This document shows positions 9,711 to 18,413 of a stretch of DNA of 64,000 nucleotides, in pieces. The position numbers and the translations under genes are program-made. The notes under the pieces were generated by a model. It saw only the letters and a program-made list of their open reading frames with translations, had not been told where the DNA came from and did not search any database. Each line of letters opens with the position of its first letter. Position 1 is the first letter of the stretch. This stretch comes from Dehalococcoidia bacterium (GTDB taxonomy: Bacteria; Chloroflexota; Dehalococcoidia; Lucifugimonadales; GCA-002694895). The DNA lies in contig JAPYRX010000005.1 in NCBI GenBank assembly GCA_029936815.1, positions 47,707 through 111,706 of the forward strand. The letters are read 5' to 3'.

Positions 9711-10319
9711 ATGGATAATGGAAAAATAATAGGCGAAATAATAGAAGTATCAAGTAGATACTGTATTGCTCAATCGTATGAGTTATATGGATGCCCACCT
9801 ATAGGAGATATAGTTAAGTGTACGGACGATAAAAATGAAGGTATTTTTGGTGTGGTGACTAATATATCAACGACAAGTATAGATCCTGGAAGAAGGCCAA
9901 ATCCTAAAGGGCCTGGGTTTGAAAATGTTACAGATATTTACAAAGAAAATCCGGAAATTAGACATCTTATGAAAACAGAATTTAATATAACTTTCATGGG
10001 ATTCAAAAATTTTAATAAATTCTCAATTTCTATTCCCCCTACCCCACCTAAGATTTTTAGTTTCATACATGCTGTTGGAGAAGATGAACTTACAACATTA
10101 TTTTCTGATTCAAACTTAATCAAGTTTATAGTTAATTCAAACATGGATCTAAAGGATGATGTTATCACTCTAACTATTAATAAATATCTTAATTATAAAA
10201 AATCAAATAAAGATGAATTGATCAGATTTACCAACTTATTAGCACAAGCGTTACCAGATCAGATTCAAAGAATAACTAACATAATAAACAATCTTCAAAT
10301 TGAGGAGGATCTAAATTGA
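9711..10319 (+). CDS. HAS-barrel-like protein between nurA and herA
   Basis: 202 residues. The N-terminal 60 residues (GKIIGEIIEVSSRYCIAQSYEL, then GDIVKC and GIFGVVTNIST) resemble the HAS barrel found at the N-terminus of HerA-type ATPases; after it come a DPGRRPNPKG motif and a C-terminal helical region with no recognisable enzyme motif. I infer an accessory subunit or adaptor of the HerA-NurA complex, on position and fold resemblance only. The last codons overlap the herA start (TTGA), indicating translational coupling. Confidence 0.6.
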   Translation: MDNGKIIGEIIEVSSRYCIAQSYELYGCPPIGDIVKCTDDKNEGIFGVVTNISTTSIDPGRRPNPKGPGFENVTDIYKENPEIRHLMKTEFNITFMGFKNFNKFSISIPPTPPKIFSFIHAVGEDELTTLFSDSNLIKFIVNSNMDLKDDVITLTINKYLNYKKSNKDELIRFTNLLAQALPDQIQRITNIINNLQIEEDLN

Positions 10320-11947
10320 TCAAACAGGATAATATCGGAATAGTCGTATCAGGAACTTTTAATCAGGGAATAAATATTAAATTAAATTCTCAAAGTGATA
10401 TGGAATCAGTAACAATAGGTTCCCATATAGTAATAGATACAAAACAAAATAGATTTATGTGCGAAGTTGCAGATATAAAATTAACTTCTACAGATCAGAG
10501 GATTGAGCAACTTCCTATCCATATGCATAATGAAACTATATTCAACTCACTAAGAGATAATGCTGCATATGGGATAATCGAAGTTATTCCAAGGCTATTA
10601 CTAAAAAAAGATTCACCATTAGGAAAAGATGAAGAACCTGAAGAATTACCTGGGGCAAATACAATTCCTCCGCATTTTTCACCTGTATTTAAACCAACTG
10701 AAGCTGACTATAACCAAATATTCCATACTAAAGATGGAGTAGGATTCAATGTAGGATCTCCAATGGATTTGAATACTCAGATTAATTTGGATATGGAATT
10801 ATTAGTTAGAAGAAGTAGCGCGATATTTGGAAAATCAGGATCTGGAAAATCTTTCTTAACCAGAATTCTATTAGCTGGAATGATACAAAAAAGCAACACT
10901 GCATCTTTGGTATTTGATTATGCAGGAGAATATGGATATGAGTCAGCAAGTGAAAACGGATCTACTGTAAAAGGACTTGCTCAATTATTTTCACAAAAAG
11001 TTTATAACTATACAATAAATGAATCAAAAGCAAAAAATAAAAAATTTGGAGCAGTTTATCTAAGTATTCCAAGGTCACAAATAACCGCAACTGATATTGT
11101 AACTTCTGCTGCTGAACTTGATCTAAATGCAAATCAAGTTGAAGGCATTCACCAAATATATGATCAGTTTAGGTATGTAAAAGGTGGAGACTGGATTAAT
11201 CATTTCCTACGATTAGAAAATGAAACAGACGAAATGAATACATTTAAAAATAGTACATATACAGCAGACGCCACTATAGAAGCAATCAAAAGAAGATTTG
11301 CAAGAATCGCAAGGTTGCAATTTTTAACTTCAGGGGATACAGAAACCAATGTAATTGAAGAATTAATAGAGAAACTAAAACTTGGAAATACCGTTATTTT
11401 AGATTTTCCTAAAGATCAATTGTCTTATATTCTACTTGCTAATATGCTTACTCGAAGAATTCATAGACAATGGCAAAAAATGAAAGATGATTATGTGGAT
11501 TCAATAAATACAGACAATCCTAAAAAGGATCCTGTTTCATTAGTGATATGCATAGAAGAAGCTCATAATTTCTTGAATAAAGATGTTTCAAATAGAACAA
11601 TATTTGGGAAAATCGCAAGAGAAGCAAGGAAATATAATGTAACTTTAATGGTGGTAGACCAGAGACCAAGTGGGATTGATGACGAGATTATTTCCCAAAT
11701 AGAAAATAAATTCATTTGCAAACTTGATAACTCAAAAGATATAGATGCGATTTTCACAGGCATACATCAAAGTGCTTCATTAAAAACATCTCTTAGATCT
11801 ATACAATCGAATCAACACGCATTAGCTTTTGGGGAGGCAATTCCAATGCCCATCATATTTAAAGTTCGTAATTATGGACAAACTTTTTATAAGGAAATAG
11901 GTGCTGATGATGAACCTCTTTTCTCGCCAGAAGATGCGGGGATATAA
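10316..11947 (+). CDS. herA: HerA-type hexameric DNA translocase
   Basis: 543 residues. An N-terminal HAS barrel (about 1-75) is followed by the FtsK/HerA ATPase core: Walker A FGKSGSGKS at about 171-179, FDYAGEYGYES just after, Walker B VICIEEAHNFL, the sensor helix FGKIAREARKYNVTLMVVDQRPS, and the C-terminal clasp region FICKLDNSKDIDAIF. HerA forms a hexamer that pumps DNA into NurA. The start is TTG at 10316, supported by a very strong GAGGAGG site at 10302-10308 and a TTGA overlap with the preceding gene. No ATG would preserve the HAS barrel. Confidence 0.88.
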   Translation: MIKQDNIGIVVSGTFNQGINIKLNSQSDMESVTIGSHIVIDTKQNRFMCEVADIKLTSTDQRIEQLPIHMHNETIFNSLRDNAAYGIIEVIPRLLLKKDSPLGKDEEPEELPGANTIPPHFSPVFKPTEADYNQIFHTKDGVGFNVGSPMDLNTQINLDMELLVRRSSAIFGKSGSGKSFLTRILLAGMIQKSNTASLVFDYAGEYGYESASENGSTVKGLAQLFSQKVYNYTINESKAKNKKFGAVYLSIPRSQITATDIVTSAAELDLNANQVEGIHQIYDQFRYVKGGDWINHFLRLENETDEMNTFKNSTYTADATIEAIKRRFARIARLQFLTSGDTETNVIEELIEKLKLGNTVILDFPKDQLSYILLANMLTRRIHRQWQKMKDDYVDSINTDNPKKDPVSLVICIEEAHNFLNKDVSNRTIFGKIAREARKYNVTLMVVDQRPSGIDDEIISQIENKFICKLDNSKDIDAIFTGIHQSASLKTSLRSIQSNQHALAFGEAIPMPIIFKVRNYGQTFYKEIGADDEPLFSPEDAGI

Positions 11948-11956
11948 ATAAAAATC

Positions 11957-11989
11957 AAATATCTATAATTTATTTCAATATAGATATTT
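11957..11989 (+). terminator. Hairpin after herA, possible terminator
   Basis: A perfect 10-base-pair AT-rich stem (AAATATCTAT at 11957-11966 with ATAGATATTT at 11980-11989) and a 13-base loop, 9 bases after the herA stop. There is no clear run of T after it, so termination is plausible but not shown. Confidence 0.4.
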
Positions 11990-12042
11990 ATGAGATATAA
12001 TATTTATTAAAATTATATAGTAAAAATTTTCACGTAATTTAG

Positions 12043-12717
12043 ATGAATACAAACAAATCTCAGATAAATAATATTTTACATTTTATTGGATGGATTGTAA
12101 CAATTTATTTAATATTTCTTTGGTCTCCTATAGACACAAGTGTTGGATTAACTCAAAAAATATTCTATTTTCACGTCCCTGTTGGATGGTTGGGAATGCT
12201 TTCAATATTCGGAGTAGGAATTTCTAGTTCAATGTTTCTTATAACAAAAAATTTCAAATGGGATGACTTAGCTTTTTCTTTTGCTCAAGTAGGAGTTATT
12301 TTTGCATCATTAATCATAATAACAGGAGCATTATGGGCAAAGCCTGTTTGGGGAGTATGGTGGACGTGGGATCCAAAACTAACTACCACTGTAGTTTTAT
12401 GGTTTATATTTTCCGCATATTTATTACTAAGAAATCTAATTACAGACAAACGAAGATCTGCACTTATTGGTTCAATAGTTGCCCTTCTAGGAAGTATTGA
12501 TGCTCCATTAATTTATTTTGCATCAATACTATGGAGAACAGCGCATCCGGAACTAAATATCGGGCCTTTAGCCGAAGATGATAGTTCACTTCCGGGAACA
12601 ATGTTAATTACTTTTTTCATTTCTTTAATTATGCATACTTATTTATTTGTTATCCTTATTCGAATGAGACAAAAAGTTATAAAACAAGAGAGGTTGATTT
12701 ATGAACAGTCAGTATAA
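12043..12717 (+). CDS. ccmC: Haem exporter permease CcmC
   Basis: 224 residues with about six membrane helices. The tryptophan-rich haem-handling motif is WGVWWTWDPKLTTT, flanked by conserved histidines in IFYFHVPVGW and RTAHPELN. CcmC delivers haem to the chaperone CcmE in system I cytochrome c maturation, in the cytoplasmic membrane. It is the first gene of a plus-strand ccmC/ccmD-like/ccmE group, with overlapping reading frames. A TATAAT at 11996-12001 with a poor -35 may be its promoter. Confidence 0.92.
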   Translation: MNTNKSQINNILHFIGWIVTIYLIFLWSPIDTSVGLTQKIFYFHVPVGWLGMLSIFGVGISSSMFLITKNFKWDDLAFSFAQVGVIFASLIIITGALWAKPVWGVWWTWDPKLTTTVVLWFIFSAYLLLRNLITDKRRSALIGSIVALLGSIDAPLIYFASILWRTAHPELNIGPLAEDDSSLPGTMLITFFISLIMHTYLFVILIRMRQKVIKQERLIYEQSV

Positions 12718-12943
12718 ATTACTAATTACTTTCGTGATCGGGTTACTTTCAGGAATTGGAATTCGCAATGCATTTGATATAAATATTTTATCAGGTAAAC
12801 ACGCAGAAGCAGGGTTAGGATTTGTATTTATTGTTACTTTTCTTATATTTATTACTATTAGTTTATATATCGCTTATATGAATGTTAAATTAGATAAAAT
12901 TATACAAAACAAAAAGATTGATGATGAAAAAAATAGCAAATAA
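12701..12943 (+). CDS. Small two-helix membrane protein in the CcmD position
   Basis: 80 residues, with hydrophobic helices at about 5-25 and 40-62 and a charged tail ending DDEKNSK. It overlaps ccmC by 17 bases and ccmE by 23, and sits where ccmD is found in system I operons. Classical CcmD is a shorter single-helix protein, so this may be a divergent CcmD equivalent or an unrelated small protein; sequence similarity alone does not decide. Confidence 0.5.
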   Translation: MNSQYKLLITFVIGLLSGIGIRNAFDINILSGKHAEAGLGFVFIVTFLIFITISLYIAYMNVKLDKIIQNKKIDDEKNSK

Positions 12944-13322
12944 TTTTAACTATAAACTTGCAATATCGTTATTCGTACTAACCCTTGCTATTGTTTATTT
13001 AGGATTGATGACTATTCAAAGTTCGAAAACTTACTATTTAACAATAGATGAAATTTCTTCTGCTAATTCTTCAGATTCCTTTCGAGTTGCAGGTAAATTA
13101 ATATTAGAATCTTACACACGAGAATCAGATTCAACAATGTCTACATTCAACATTACTGATGAAGGGAAAATATTGAAAGCTTCATTTGAAGGAGTATTAC
13201 CAGATATGTTTTTTAGTTCAAAATCAGAACAAATAATACTAGAAGGTAAATTAATTAATAATGGTGAATTATTTAAAGCCGAAAATGTGATTGTAAAATG
13301 TCCCTCAAAATATGAGGAATAA
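12921..13322 (+). CDS. ccmE: Haem chaperone CcmE, Cys-type
   Basis: 133 residues from the ATG at 12921 (a TTG at 12918 and an ATG at 12924 are alternatives). An N-terminal membrane anchor (about 10-30) is followed by the small OB-fold domain of CcmE: DSFRVAGKLI, STFNITDEG, ASFEGVLPDMF and the QIILEGKL strand. CcmE carries haem covalently on its way to apocytochrome c. Here the haem-attachment position reads VKCPSKY, that is CxxxY, where proteobacterial CcmE has HxxxY. Cysteine-type CcmE proteins are known in some archaea and bacteria. The gene converges on ccmB with a gap of one base. Confidence 0.85.
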   Translation: MMKKIANNFNYKLAISLFVLTLAIVYLGLMTIQSSKTYYLTIDEISSANSSDSFRVAGKLILESYTRESDSTMSTFNITDEGKILKASFEGVLPDMFFSSKSEQIILEGKLINNGELFKAENVIVKCPSKYEE

Positions 13323-13323
13323 A

Positions 13324-14037
13324 TTAGTTTTCTAATTTAAAATACATACCTATTAATAATGCTCCAGAAATAACAAATATTAAGTCAAAGCAAAGAATTG
13401 CCACAATTGAATTAATCACATCATTAATTAAAAATGAATCCACTGCAAACAATTTAGTTAATTCTACTGAACCTAACAAATAAGGCAACGTAAATGGCAA
13501 AACCAATATACTTAGTAAGTTTTGATTAATATTATTTCTGGAAGTGATTATTCCTAAAATAGTATTCAGAGTACTTATTCCAAGATTTACAATTAAAGCA
13601 ACAACTATCATCAATGGAGAGTTAATTGAAAATTGAAATAGTACATAAAACAATCCAAATGTAATTAGTTGTACAACACTCAAAATGACAACAGTAGAAA
13701 ATATTTTAGACAAAAAGTAAATTTCTGGCTTGATTCCTATGATGAATAACAAATCAATAGATTTATTTTTCATATCTATATCTATGAGTCCTGAGCTAAC
13801 GATTAAAGAGCTAAACAAAAATATAATCCAAATAATAATTGCTACAATAGTATTCTTCTCGTCTACACCAAAGGGAAATGTAATATTAAATAAACTAACT
13901 ACTATTGCAGTAAATACAATCGTTACTGAGAGAGTAGAAAAAGATCTCAATTCTAATTTTAAATCTTTTTTTACCATATGAAAAAACGATTGTATATAAC
14001 CAGGTTTTTCTAGGGTAATATTATTCACTGAAATCAT
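13324..14037 (-). CDS. ccmB: Haem exporter permease CcmB
   Basis: 237 residues with six hydrophobic helices. The N-terminus MVKKDLKLELRSFSTLSVTIVF is the typical CcmB opening (KDLxxExR), and the SSGLIDIDMKNKSIDLLF segment matches the cytoplasmic loop that contacts CcmA. CcmA and CcmB form the ATP-driven part of the CcmABCD complex that releases holo-CcmE. It follows ccmA on the minus strand with a 17-base overlap, convergent with ccmE. The N-terminal 17 residues before MVKKDL are unusual, so an internal start is possible. Confidence 0.85.
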   Translation of the reverse strand: MISVNNITLEKPGYIQSFFHMVKKDLKLELRSFSTLSVTIVFTAIVVSLFNITFPFGVDEKNTIVAIIIWIIFLFSSLIVSSGLIDIDMKNKSIDLLFIIGIKPEIYFLSKIFSTVVILSVVQLITFGLFYVLFQFSINSPLMIVVALIVNLGISTLNTILGIITSRNNINQNLLSILVLPFTLPYLLGSVELTKLFAVDSFLINDVINSIVAILCFDLIFVISGALLIGMYFKLEN

Positions 14038-14617
14038 CCATATTAACTAATTTGTCTGAAATATTTTCAATAATTTCGATGATATTTGAAGATATGATAA
14101 GAGTTTTTTTCTTAAGCTTTAATTTATTTATTAGTAGAATCAGATTTTGAACTGATAGTGTATCAAGTCCTGAAAAAGGTTCATCAAGTAGAATCAGGTC
14201 TGAATTAGATAAAACAATTCTATATAATCCTGATTTTTTTACTTGACCATATGACAGTTCGTTTAATTTTTTCGTATAGATTAATTTTAATCCCAATAAA
14301 TTTTTCAATTCAGAAATATTTTCTTCAGATTGTTCAATGTTTTTAAACTTTGTGAAGAAATCTATATTTTCCTTTATTGACATGTCTCCAAAAAACATGT
14401 TTTCATGCCCCAAATAATCAACATTAATATCTGGATTTATTATAATTTCACCGAAATCTTGAATAGCAATTTTTGATAATATCTTTAACAAAGTCGACTT
14501 GCCAGACCCGTTTCTTCCAGTGATTCCTAAAATATCTCCTTCTTGAATAGCAAAACTGAGATCGGAAAAAATCTTTTGACCATTGTAAGACTTGGATATT
14601 TTATTTACTTCAAGCAT
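14021..14617 (-). CDS. ccmA: Haem exporter ATP-binding protein CcmA
   Basis: 198 residues, the short ABC ATPase typical of CcmA. Walker A is GRNGSGKSTLL near residue 35, the signature motif is LSYGQVKKSGLYR (a divergent LSGGQ) near 121, and Walker B is LILLDEPFSGLD near 141. The context (directly upstream of ccmB, opposite ccmCE) supports CcmA over other small ABC proteins. It is divergent from the FAH-family gene. Confidence 0.85.
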   Translation of the reverse strand: MLEVNKISKSYNGQKIFSDLSFAIQEGDILGITGRNGSGKSTLLKILSKIAIQDFGEIIINPDINVDYLGHENMFFGDMSIKENIDFFTKFKNIEQSEENISELKNLLGLKLIYTKKLNELSYGQVKKSGLYRIVLSNSDLILLDEPFSGLDTLSVQNLILLINKLKLKKKTLIISSNIIEIIENISDKLVNMDDFSE

Positions 14618-14749
14618 AAACGAATTATAGAAATATTAATTATTAAGATATAGTATATCTTTTATTATTAAAATATAGAAAATATAAAATATTTATAATA
14701 CACTCTCAAATACAATCTTGTTTAATCATTCAAATAATAAGAGGGAATA

Positions 14750-15520
14750 ATGAAATATGTAAGGTTTAAATCCGGTGATAATACTTCATGGGGGATATTA
14801 GAAGGAAATAAAATCAATGAACTTTCAGATAATTATGTGTTATCTGAATCAAAAACAACTGATAATGTATTTAATGTTGAAGATGTTAGTATGTTAAGTC
14901 CAGTGGCTCCTGGAAAAGTTATTGCTATTGGCTTAAATTACAAAAGCCATTTAGGAGATAAACCAGCCCCTGAGGTCCCAGAACCTTTCTTCAAATTACC
15001 TGATACTTTGATTGGAAATAATGACAATATCATCGTGCCAAAAGAAGCTTCAGAAAATAATCTTACAGTACAACCAGAAGCTGAGCTCTGCTTAGTGATA
15101 GGAAAAGGTGGCAAAAGAATCACACAATCTGATGCTCTATCTCATGTTTTTGGTTATACCTGCGGAAATGATGTCAGTGTTAGAGACTGGCAACAAAATG
15201 ATCTCCAATGGTGGAGAGCAAAGTCTTGTGATACATTTACTGTGATAGGACCATGGATAGAAACCGAAGTTGATGCAGCTAATACGCAAATTATATGTAG
15301 AATAAATGGCGAAGAAGTTCAAAATCAAAACACATCAGATTTGTTACATAAAGTACCCAAAATAATTGAATTTGTATCAAGCATGATCACACTAAATGCT
15401 GGTGACGTAATTATGACTGGTACACCTGGCAAACCAAAAAATATGTATGATGGAGACAGAGTTGAAGTCGAGATTGAGGGCATTGGAATTTTAAGTAATA
15501 CAATTAAAAATGAATCATGA
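14750..15520 (+). CDS. Fumarylacetoacetate hydrolase family protein
   Basis: 256 residues. Typical FAH C-terminal domain: GKVIAIGLNYKSHLG, the metal-binding acidic cluster QPEAELCLVIGK, GYTCGNDVSVRDWQ, and the GDVIMTGTPGKP loop. The short N-terminal lead (about 1-50) is the usual small domain. Members hydrolyse or decarboxylate beta-diketo acids, for example 2-hydroxyhepta-diene-dioate isomerases or oxaloacetate decarboxylases; the substrate cannot be assigned. It has an AGAGGG ribosome site. The 3' end abuts that of the convergent ccdA-like gene. Confidence 0.88.
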   Translation: MKYVRFKSGDNTSWGILEGNKINELSDNYVLSESKTTDNVFNVEDVSMLSPVAPGKVIAIGLNYKSHLGDKPAPEVPEPFFKLPDTLIGNNDNIIVPKEASENNLTVQPEAELCLVIGKGGKRITQSDALSHVFGYTCGNDVSVRDWQQNDLQWWRAKSCDTFTVIGPWIETEVDAANTQIICRINGEEVQNQNTSDLLHKVPKIIEFVSSMITLNAGDVIMTGTPGKPKNMYDGDRVEVEIEGIGILSNTIKNES

Positions 15521-16261
15521 TTAAAACAATTCAATTATTGAATCATAAAAAATAGTACTGCCTGATCCAACAAGCCAATAGTGAATGATGAATATTCCAG
15601 CTAAAATCATAAGGACAATACCTACTTGTTCGACATATTTGCTTATTTTAGAAACAAATTGATTTACTGAATGTTTAAATAATACTACTCCAAGAGAAGT
15701 TCCTATTAAAACCAAACTCATACCAGAAGCATAAATCAGACTATAAAAAATTATATTTATAAAATCAATCCCAGTTCCTATTACTAAACCAATTGCTGCT
15801 AGGTAAATTGGTAATGCGCAGCTCAATGAAGCAAGTCCATATCCAATTCCGAAAATAAACATTGACAAATTTTGATTTTTTATTCCACTTCCAATCGATG
15901 AAGCTCTGGAAAAAAATAATATCATAATTTTTTTCTGAAAAATTAACAAAAACAACCCTGTAATTACGAGGAAGATTCCTACGAGAAGGCCAAACAATGG
16001 GATCCAATCTCTGATCAAGCTTCCAAATAACGCCAATAAAAAACCTGATATAGCAAATAAAGTTACAAATCCAAATGAAGTATAAATGCCTAATGATAAA
16101 GATTTCATAATTAGTAATAGAGATACTAATTTTTTTGAATCTGACATATCCAAAAATTTCAATTGATATCCTATGTATGCAGGGAACATTAGAATTCCGC
16201 AAGGGTTAAATGCTGCTACCAGTCCGGCCGTGAAAGTAAAGATCAATATTTCATTAATCAT
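15521..16261 (-). CDS. ccdA: CcdA-like thiol-disulfide membrane protein
   Basis: 246 residues with about six membrane helices. The two redox cysteines of the CcdA/DsbD membrane domain are visible in AAFNPCGILMFPAYI near the N-terminus and ASLSCALPIYLAAIG in the fourth helix. CcdA carries reducing power across the cytoplasmic membrane for cytochrome c maturation or other extracytoplasmic thiol reduction, which fits the ccm genes 1-2 kb away. The ATG overlaps the stop of the upstream small membrane protein (ATGA at 16258-16261), so the two are translationally coupled. Confidence 0.85.
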   Translation of the reverse strand: MINEILIFTFTAGLVAAFNPCGILMFPAYIGYQLKFLDMSDSKKLVSLLLIMKSLSLGIYTSFGFVTLFAISGFLLALFGSLIRDWIPLFGLLVGIFLVITGLFLLIFQKKIMILFFSRASSIGSGIKNQNLSMFIFGIGYGLASLSCALPIYLAAIGLVIGTGIDFINIIFYSLIYASGMSLVLIGTSLGVVLFKHSVNQFVSKISKYVEQVGIVLMILAGIFIIHYWLVGSGSTIFYDSIIELF

Positions 16262-16530
16262 TCTATTCTTTCACCTCTCCAATATTTTTCTTCTTTCTTA
16301 GGTATTTTGCGTGTTGCAAAAAAAACAAAAATTAAAAATAAAGCAACAGCAGCAATAAAAAAATACTTAATGCTTATCGTAATTAATGGTACAAGTAAAA
16401 TAGAAATTACCAACAAAGCGATAATAAATTTGAAAAGATATTTTTTTACTAACGAATTAGAAGTACTAGATAAATTTTCCGTATTTGTACCTAATATATC
16501 GTCAATTTCATTTGTGATTTTTTCATTCAT
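16258..16530 (-). CDS. Small membrane protein co-translated with the CcdA-like gene
   Basis: 90 residues: a polar N-terminus of about 28 residues, two adjacent hydrophobic helices (about 32-72) and a basic tail RKIPKKEEKYWRGERIE. I do not recognise the family. The four-base ATGA overlap with the ccdA-like gene suggests a linked role in membrane redox or cytochrome maturation, but this is inference from position only. It is divergent from the RraA-like gene, with 51 bases between starts. Confidence 0.6.
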   Translation of the reverse strand: MNEKITNEIDDILGTNTENLSSTSNSLVKKYLFKFIIALLVISILLVPLITISIKYFFIAAVALFLIFVFFATRKIPKKEEKYWRGERIE

Positions 16531-16581
16531 AGTATTATTATATATAAATCAATGAAACTTATATATTAAAGGTACAAAAAT

Positions 16582-17322
16582 ATGTCAGATGAAATTTCTC
16601 AGCAAATACTAGACAAGTATAAAAATATCACGCCTGCTACAGTGTGGACAGCATTAGGGAAAAAAGGATATGAAAATTGCGTTATGGATAATGTGAAGCC
16701 TTTAACAAAAGGTAAAATCATATTAGGAAGAGCTCGTACATTAAGATATTTACCTGAAAGACCAGATTTGAAAGAAGAAGTGAGAGGTGGATATAACGCA
16801 GATGGTATGGAAGTTCCAAATGAGAATGCACCCGAATATAGGGCTATGGGATCCTGTGGGCCTGGAGACGTACTTGTTTGTGATGCGATGGGAAATAGTA
16901 CAGCAGCAAATTTAGGAGATGTAAAATTAGTACAACTAAAAATGAATAAAGCAGAAGGAATTGTAACAGATGGAGGAATGAGAGATTTTGACCAGGTTGC
17001 ACCTTTTGGATTCGCAATTTACGCCTCAGGAAGAACTCCAAAAGCTGCAAGACATGTAATGACAGAGTATGAAGATAACGTAGATATTCAATGCGATGGT
17101 GTTCTAGTTAGACCTGGAGATATAATCTATGGTAACGATGACGGCGTGGTTGTAGTCCCGAATCATTTAGCAGAAGAAATTGTGGAATGGTGTGAATTAT
17201 ACGAATCAGCAGAAGAGTACATAAAAAACAAAGCAGAAGAGGAAAAGGTACCTCCCGGTAAATACTACCCTCCGACAAAAGAATGGCTTGAAGATTTTAA
17301 AAAAAACATATACAAAAAATAG
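16582..17322 (+). CDS. RraA-like / HMG-aldolase family protein
   Basis: 246 residues. RraA-fold signatures: TPATVWTALGKKG at the N-terminus, GPGDVLVCDAMGNSTAANLGD in the middle, EGIVTDGGMRDFDQ (the GxxRD metal and substrate loop), and RPGDIIYGNDDGVVVVP. Proteins with these motifs include 4-hydroxy-4-methyl-2-oxoglutarate aldolases and oxaloacetate decarboxylases as well as true RraA; the YxxPxKEW-type tail (YPPTKEWLEDF) is longer than in E. coli RraA. An enzymatic role in dicarboxylate or aromatic-acid breakdown, near the FAH-family gene, seems more likely than RNase E control. Confidence 0.8.
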   Translation: MSDEISQQILDKYKNITPATVWTALGKKGYENCVMDNVKPLTKGKIILGRARTLRYLPERPDLKEEVRGGYNADGMEVPNENAPEYRAMGSCGPGDVLVCDAMGNSTAANLGDVKLVQLKMNKAEGIVTDGGMRDFDQVAPFGFAIYASGRTPKAARHVMTEYEDNVDIQCDGVLVRPGDIIYGNDDGVVVVPNHLAEEIVEWCELYESAEEYIKNKAEEEKVPPGKYYPPTKEWLEDFKKNIYKK

Positions 17323-17324
17323 TA

Positions 17325-17762
17325 CTATAAAATTGTTTTAGACATTAAATTATGATAAATACCATCCATTATGTATTTATCACCTTTTGGAACATAATTT
17401 TGTTTTAAATAAAAATTCAATTTGTCAGATTGCGCTTCTAAATAAATTTCAGAAATATTTTTTGATTTAGCAATGTCTTCAAATTTATTTAATATTTTTG
17501 TGCCAATACCTAATCCTCTGAAATTCTTCAAAACTGCCATTCTTCCTAATTTATATATAGAATCATCATTAGATGGGTAAAATCTTCCAGTCCCAATAAT
17601 TTGTTGATTATTTTCAACAATTAAATGAAATGCCGAAGTATCATGTTCGTCAAATTCCCATTGCCATGGAATTTGTTGTTCAATAACAAACACTTGTATA
17701 CGAATATTCCTTAGAAATATATGCTCTATGGCAGTTTTTGGTTCTCGGATTTTAATATGCAT
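17325..17762 (-). CDS. GNAT-family N-acetyltransferase
   Basis: 145 residues. The acetyl-CoA loop reads KNFRGLGIGTKIL (RxxGxG/A) near residue 80, preceded by the YKLGRMAVL strand. The opening VFVIEQQIPWQWEFDEHDTS is typical of the ElaA-like subgroup. The acceptor is unknown. It converges on the RraA-like gene with a two-base gap. Confidence 0.85.
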   Translation of the reverse strand: MHIKIREPKTAIEHIFLRNIRIQVFVIEQQIPWQWEFDEHDTSAFHLIVENNQQIIGTGRFYPSNDDSIYKLGRMAVLKNFRGLGIGTKILNKFEDIAKSKNISEIYLEAQSDKLNFYLKQNYVPKGDKYIMDGIYHNLMSKTIL

Positions 17763-17881
17763 TTTATTTGTAAGCTCGAAAAATAAGATTTATTATACAT
17801 AAAAAATGGGCTTTAAATATAAAAAAAAGCTAAAAAAAGAGATTTTGTATGTTTTTTCATAATATGACACTGTAAAATTTG

Positions 17882-17910
17882 TTGACTCTAGGAATTGATA
17901 TAAATATAAT
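17882..17910 (+). promoter_or_regulatory. Promoter of the ribosomal protein superoperon
   Basis: TTGACT at 17882-17887, exactly 17 bases, then a perfect TATAAT at 17905-17910: the best sigma-70-type promoter in the window. The predicted start near 17917 gives a leader of about 50 bases before rpsL, which contains a small GTG(N6)CAC hairpin. I see no other equally strong promoter inside the 20-kb gene run. Confidence 0.75.
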
Positions 17911-17966
17911 ATCGTTTCGTGTTTTTACACAAGTTTACTAGTCCGTTATAGAAATGGTATTGAATT

Positions 17967-18401
17967 ATGCCTACAATTAATCAGTTAGTTAGGAAAGGAA
18001 GAGGAATAAAAAAAGGGAAAGATAAATCTCCTGCTTTGAGATTCTCTTTTAACTCCTTGAAAAATTCTGGGTACAGAAATTCAGGCTCTCCGCAAAAGAG
18101 AGGCGTATGCACACAAGTTAGGACTCAAACACCTAAAAAACCGAACTCAGCATTAAGAAAAGTTGCCAGAGTAAGATTAACAAATGGAATGGAAGTCTCT
18201 GCTTATATCCCTGGAGAAGGGCATAATTTGCAAGAACATTCAGTTGTTCTAATAAGGGGTGGAAGAGTCAAAGATTTGCCTGGTGTAAGATATCATATTA
18301 TTCGCGGAGCTCTTGATACCGAAGGCGTGGCAGACAGAAACAGAGGCCGAAGTAAATACGGAACCAAACGTCCTAGTAAAAAAAATAGTTCTGCAAAGTA
18401 A
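17967..18401 (+). CDS. rpsL: Ribosomal protein S12
   Basis: 144 residues. Standard S12 starting [12 protein letters not shown], with the decoding-site loop [15 protein letters not shown] and the second loop [17 protein letters not shown], the two sites where streptomycin-resistance mutations arise elsewhere; both are wild type here. The basic tail after [11 protein letters not shown] is slightly longer than usual. First gene of the superoperon; rpsG follows after 12 bases. Confidence 0.98.
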   Translation: MPTINQLVRKGRGIKKGKDKSPALRFSFNSLKNSGYRNSGSPQKRGVCTQVRTQTPKKPNSALRKVARVRLTNGMEVSAYIPGEGHNLQEHSVVLIRGGRVKDLPGVRYHIIRGALDTEGVADRNRGRSKYGTKRPSKKNSSAK

Positions 18402-18413
18402 TAGGGAAACAAT

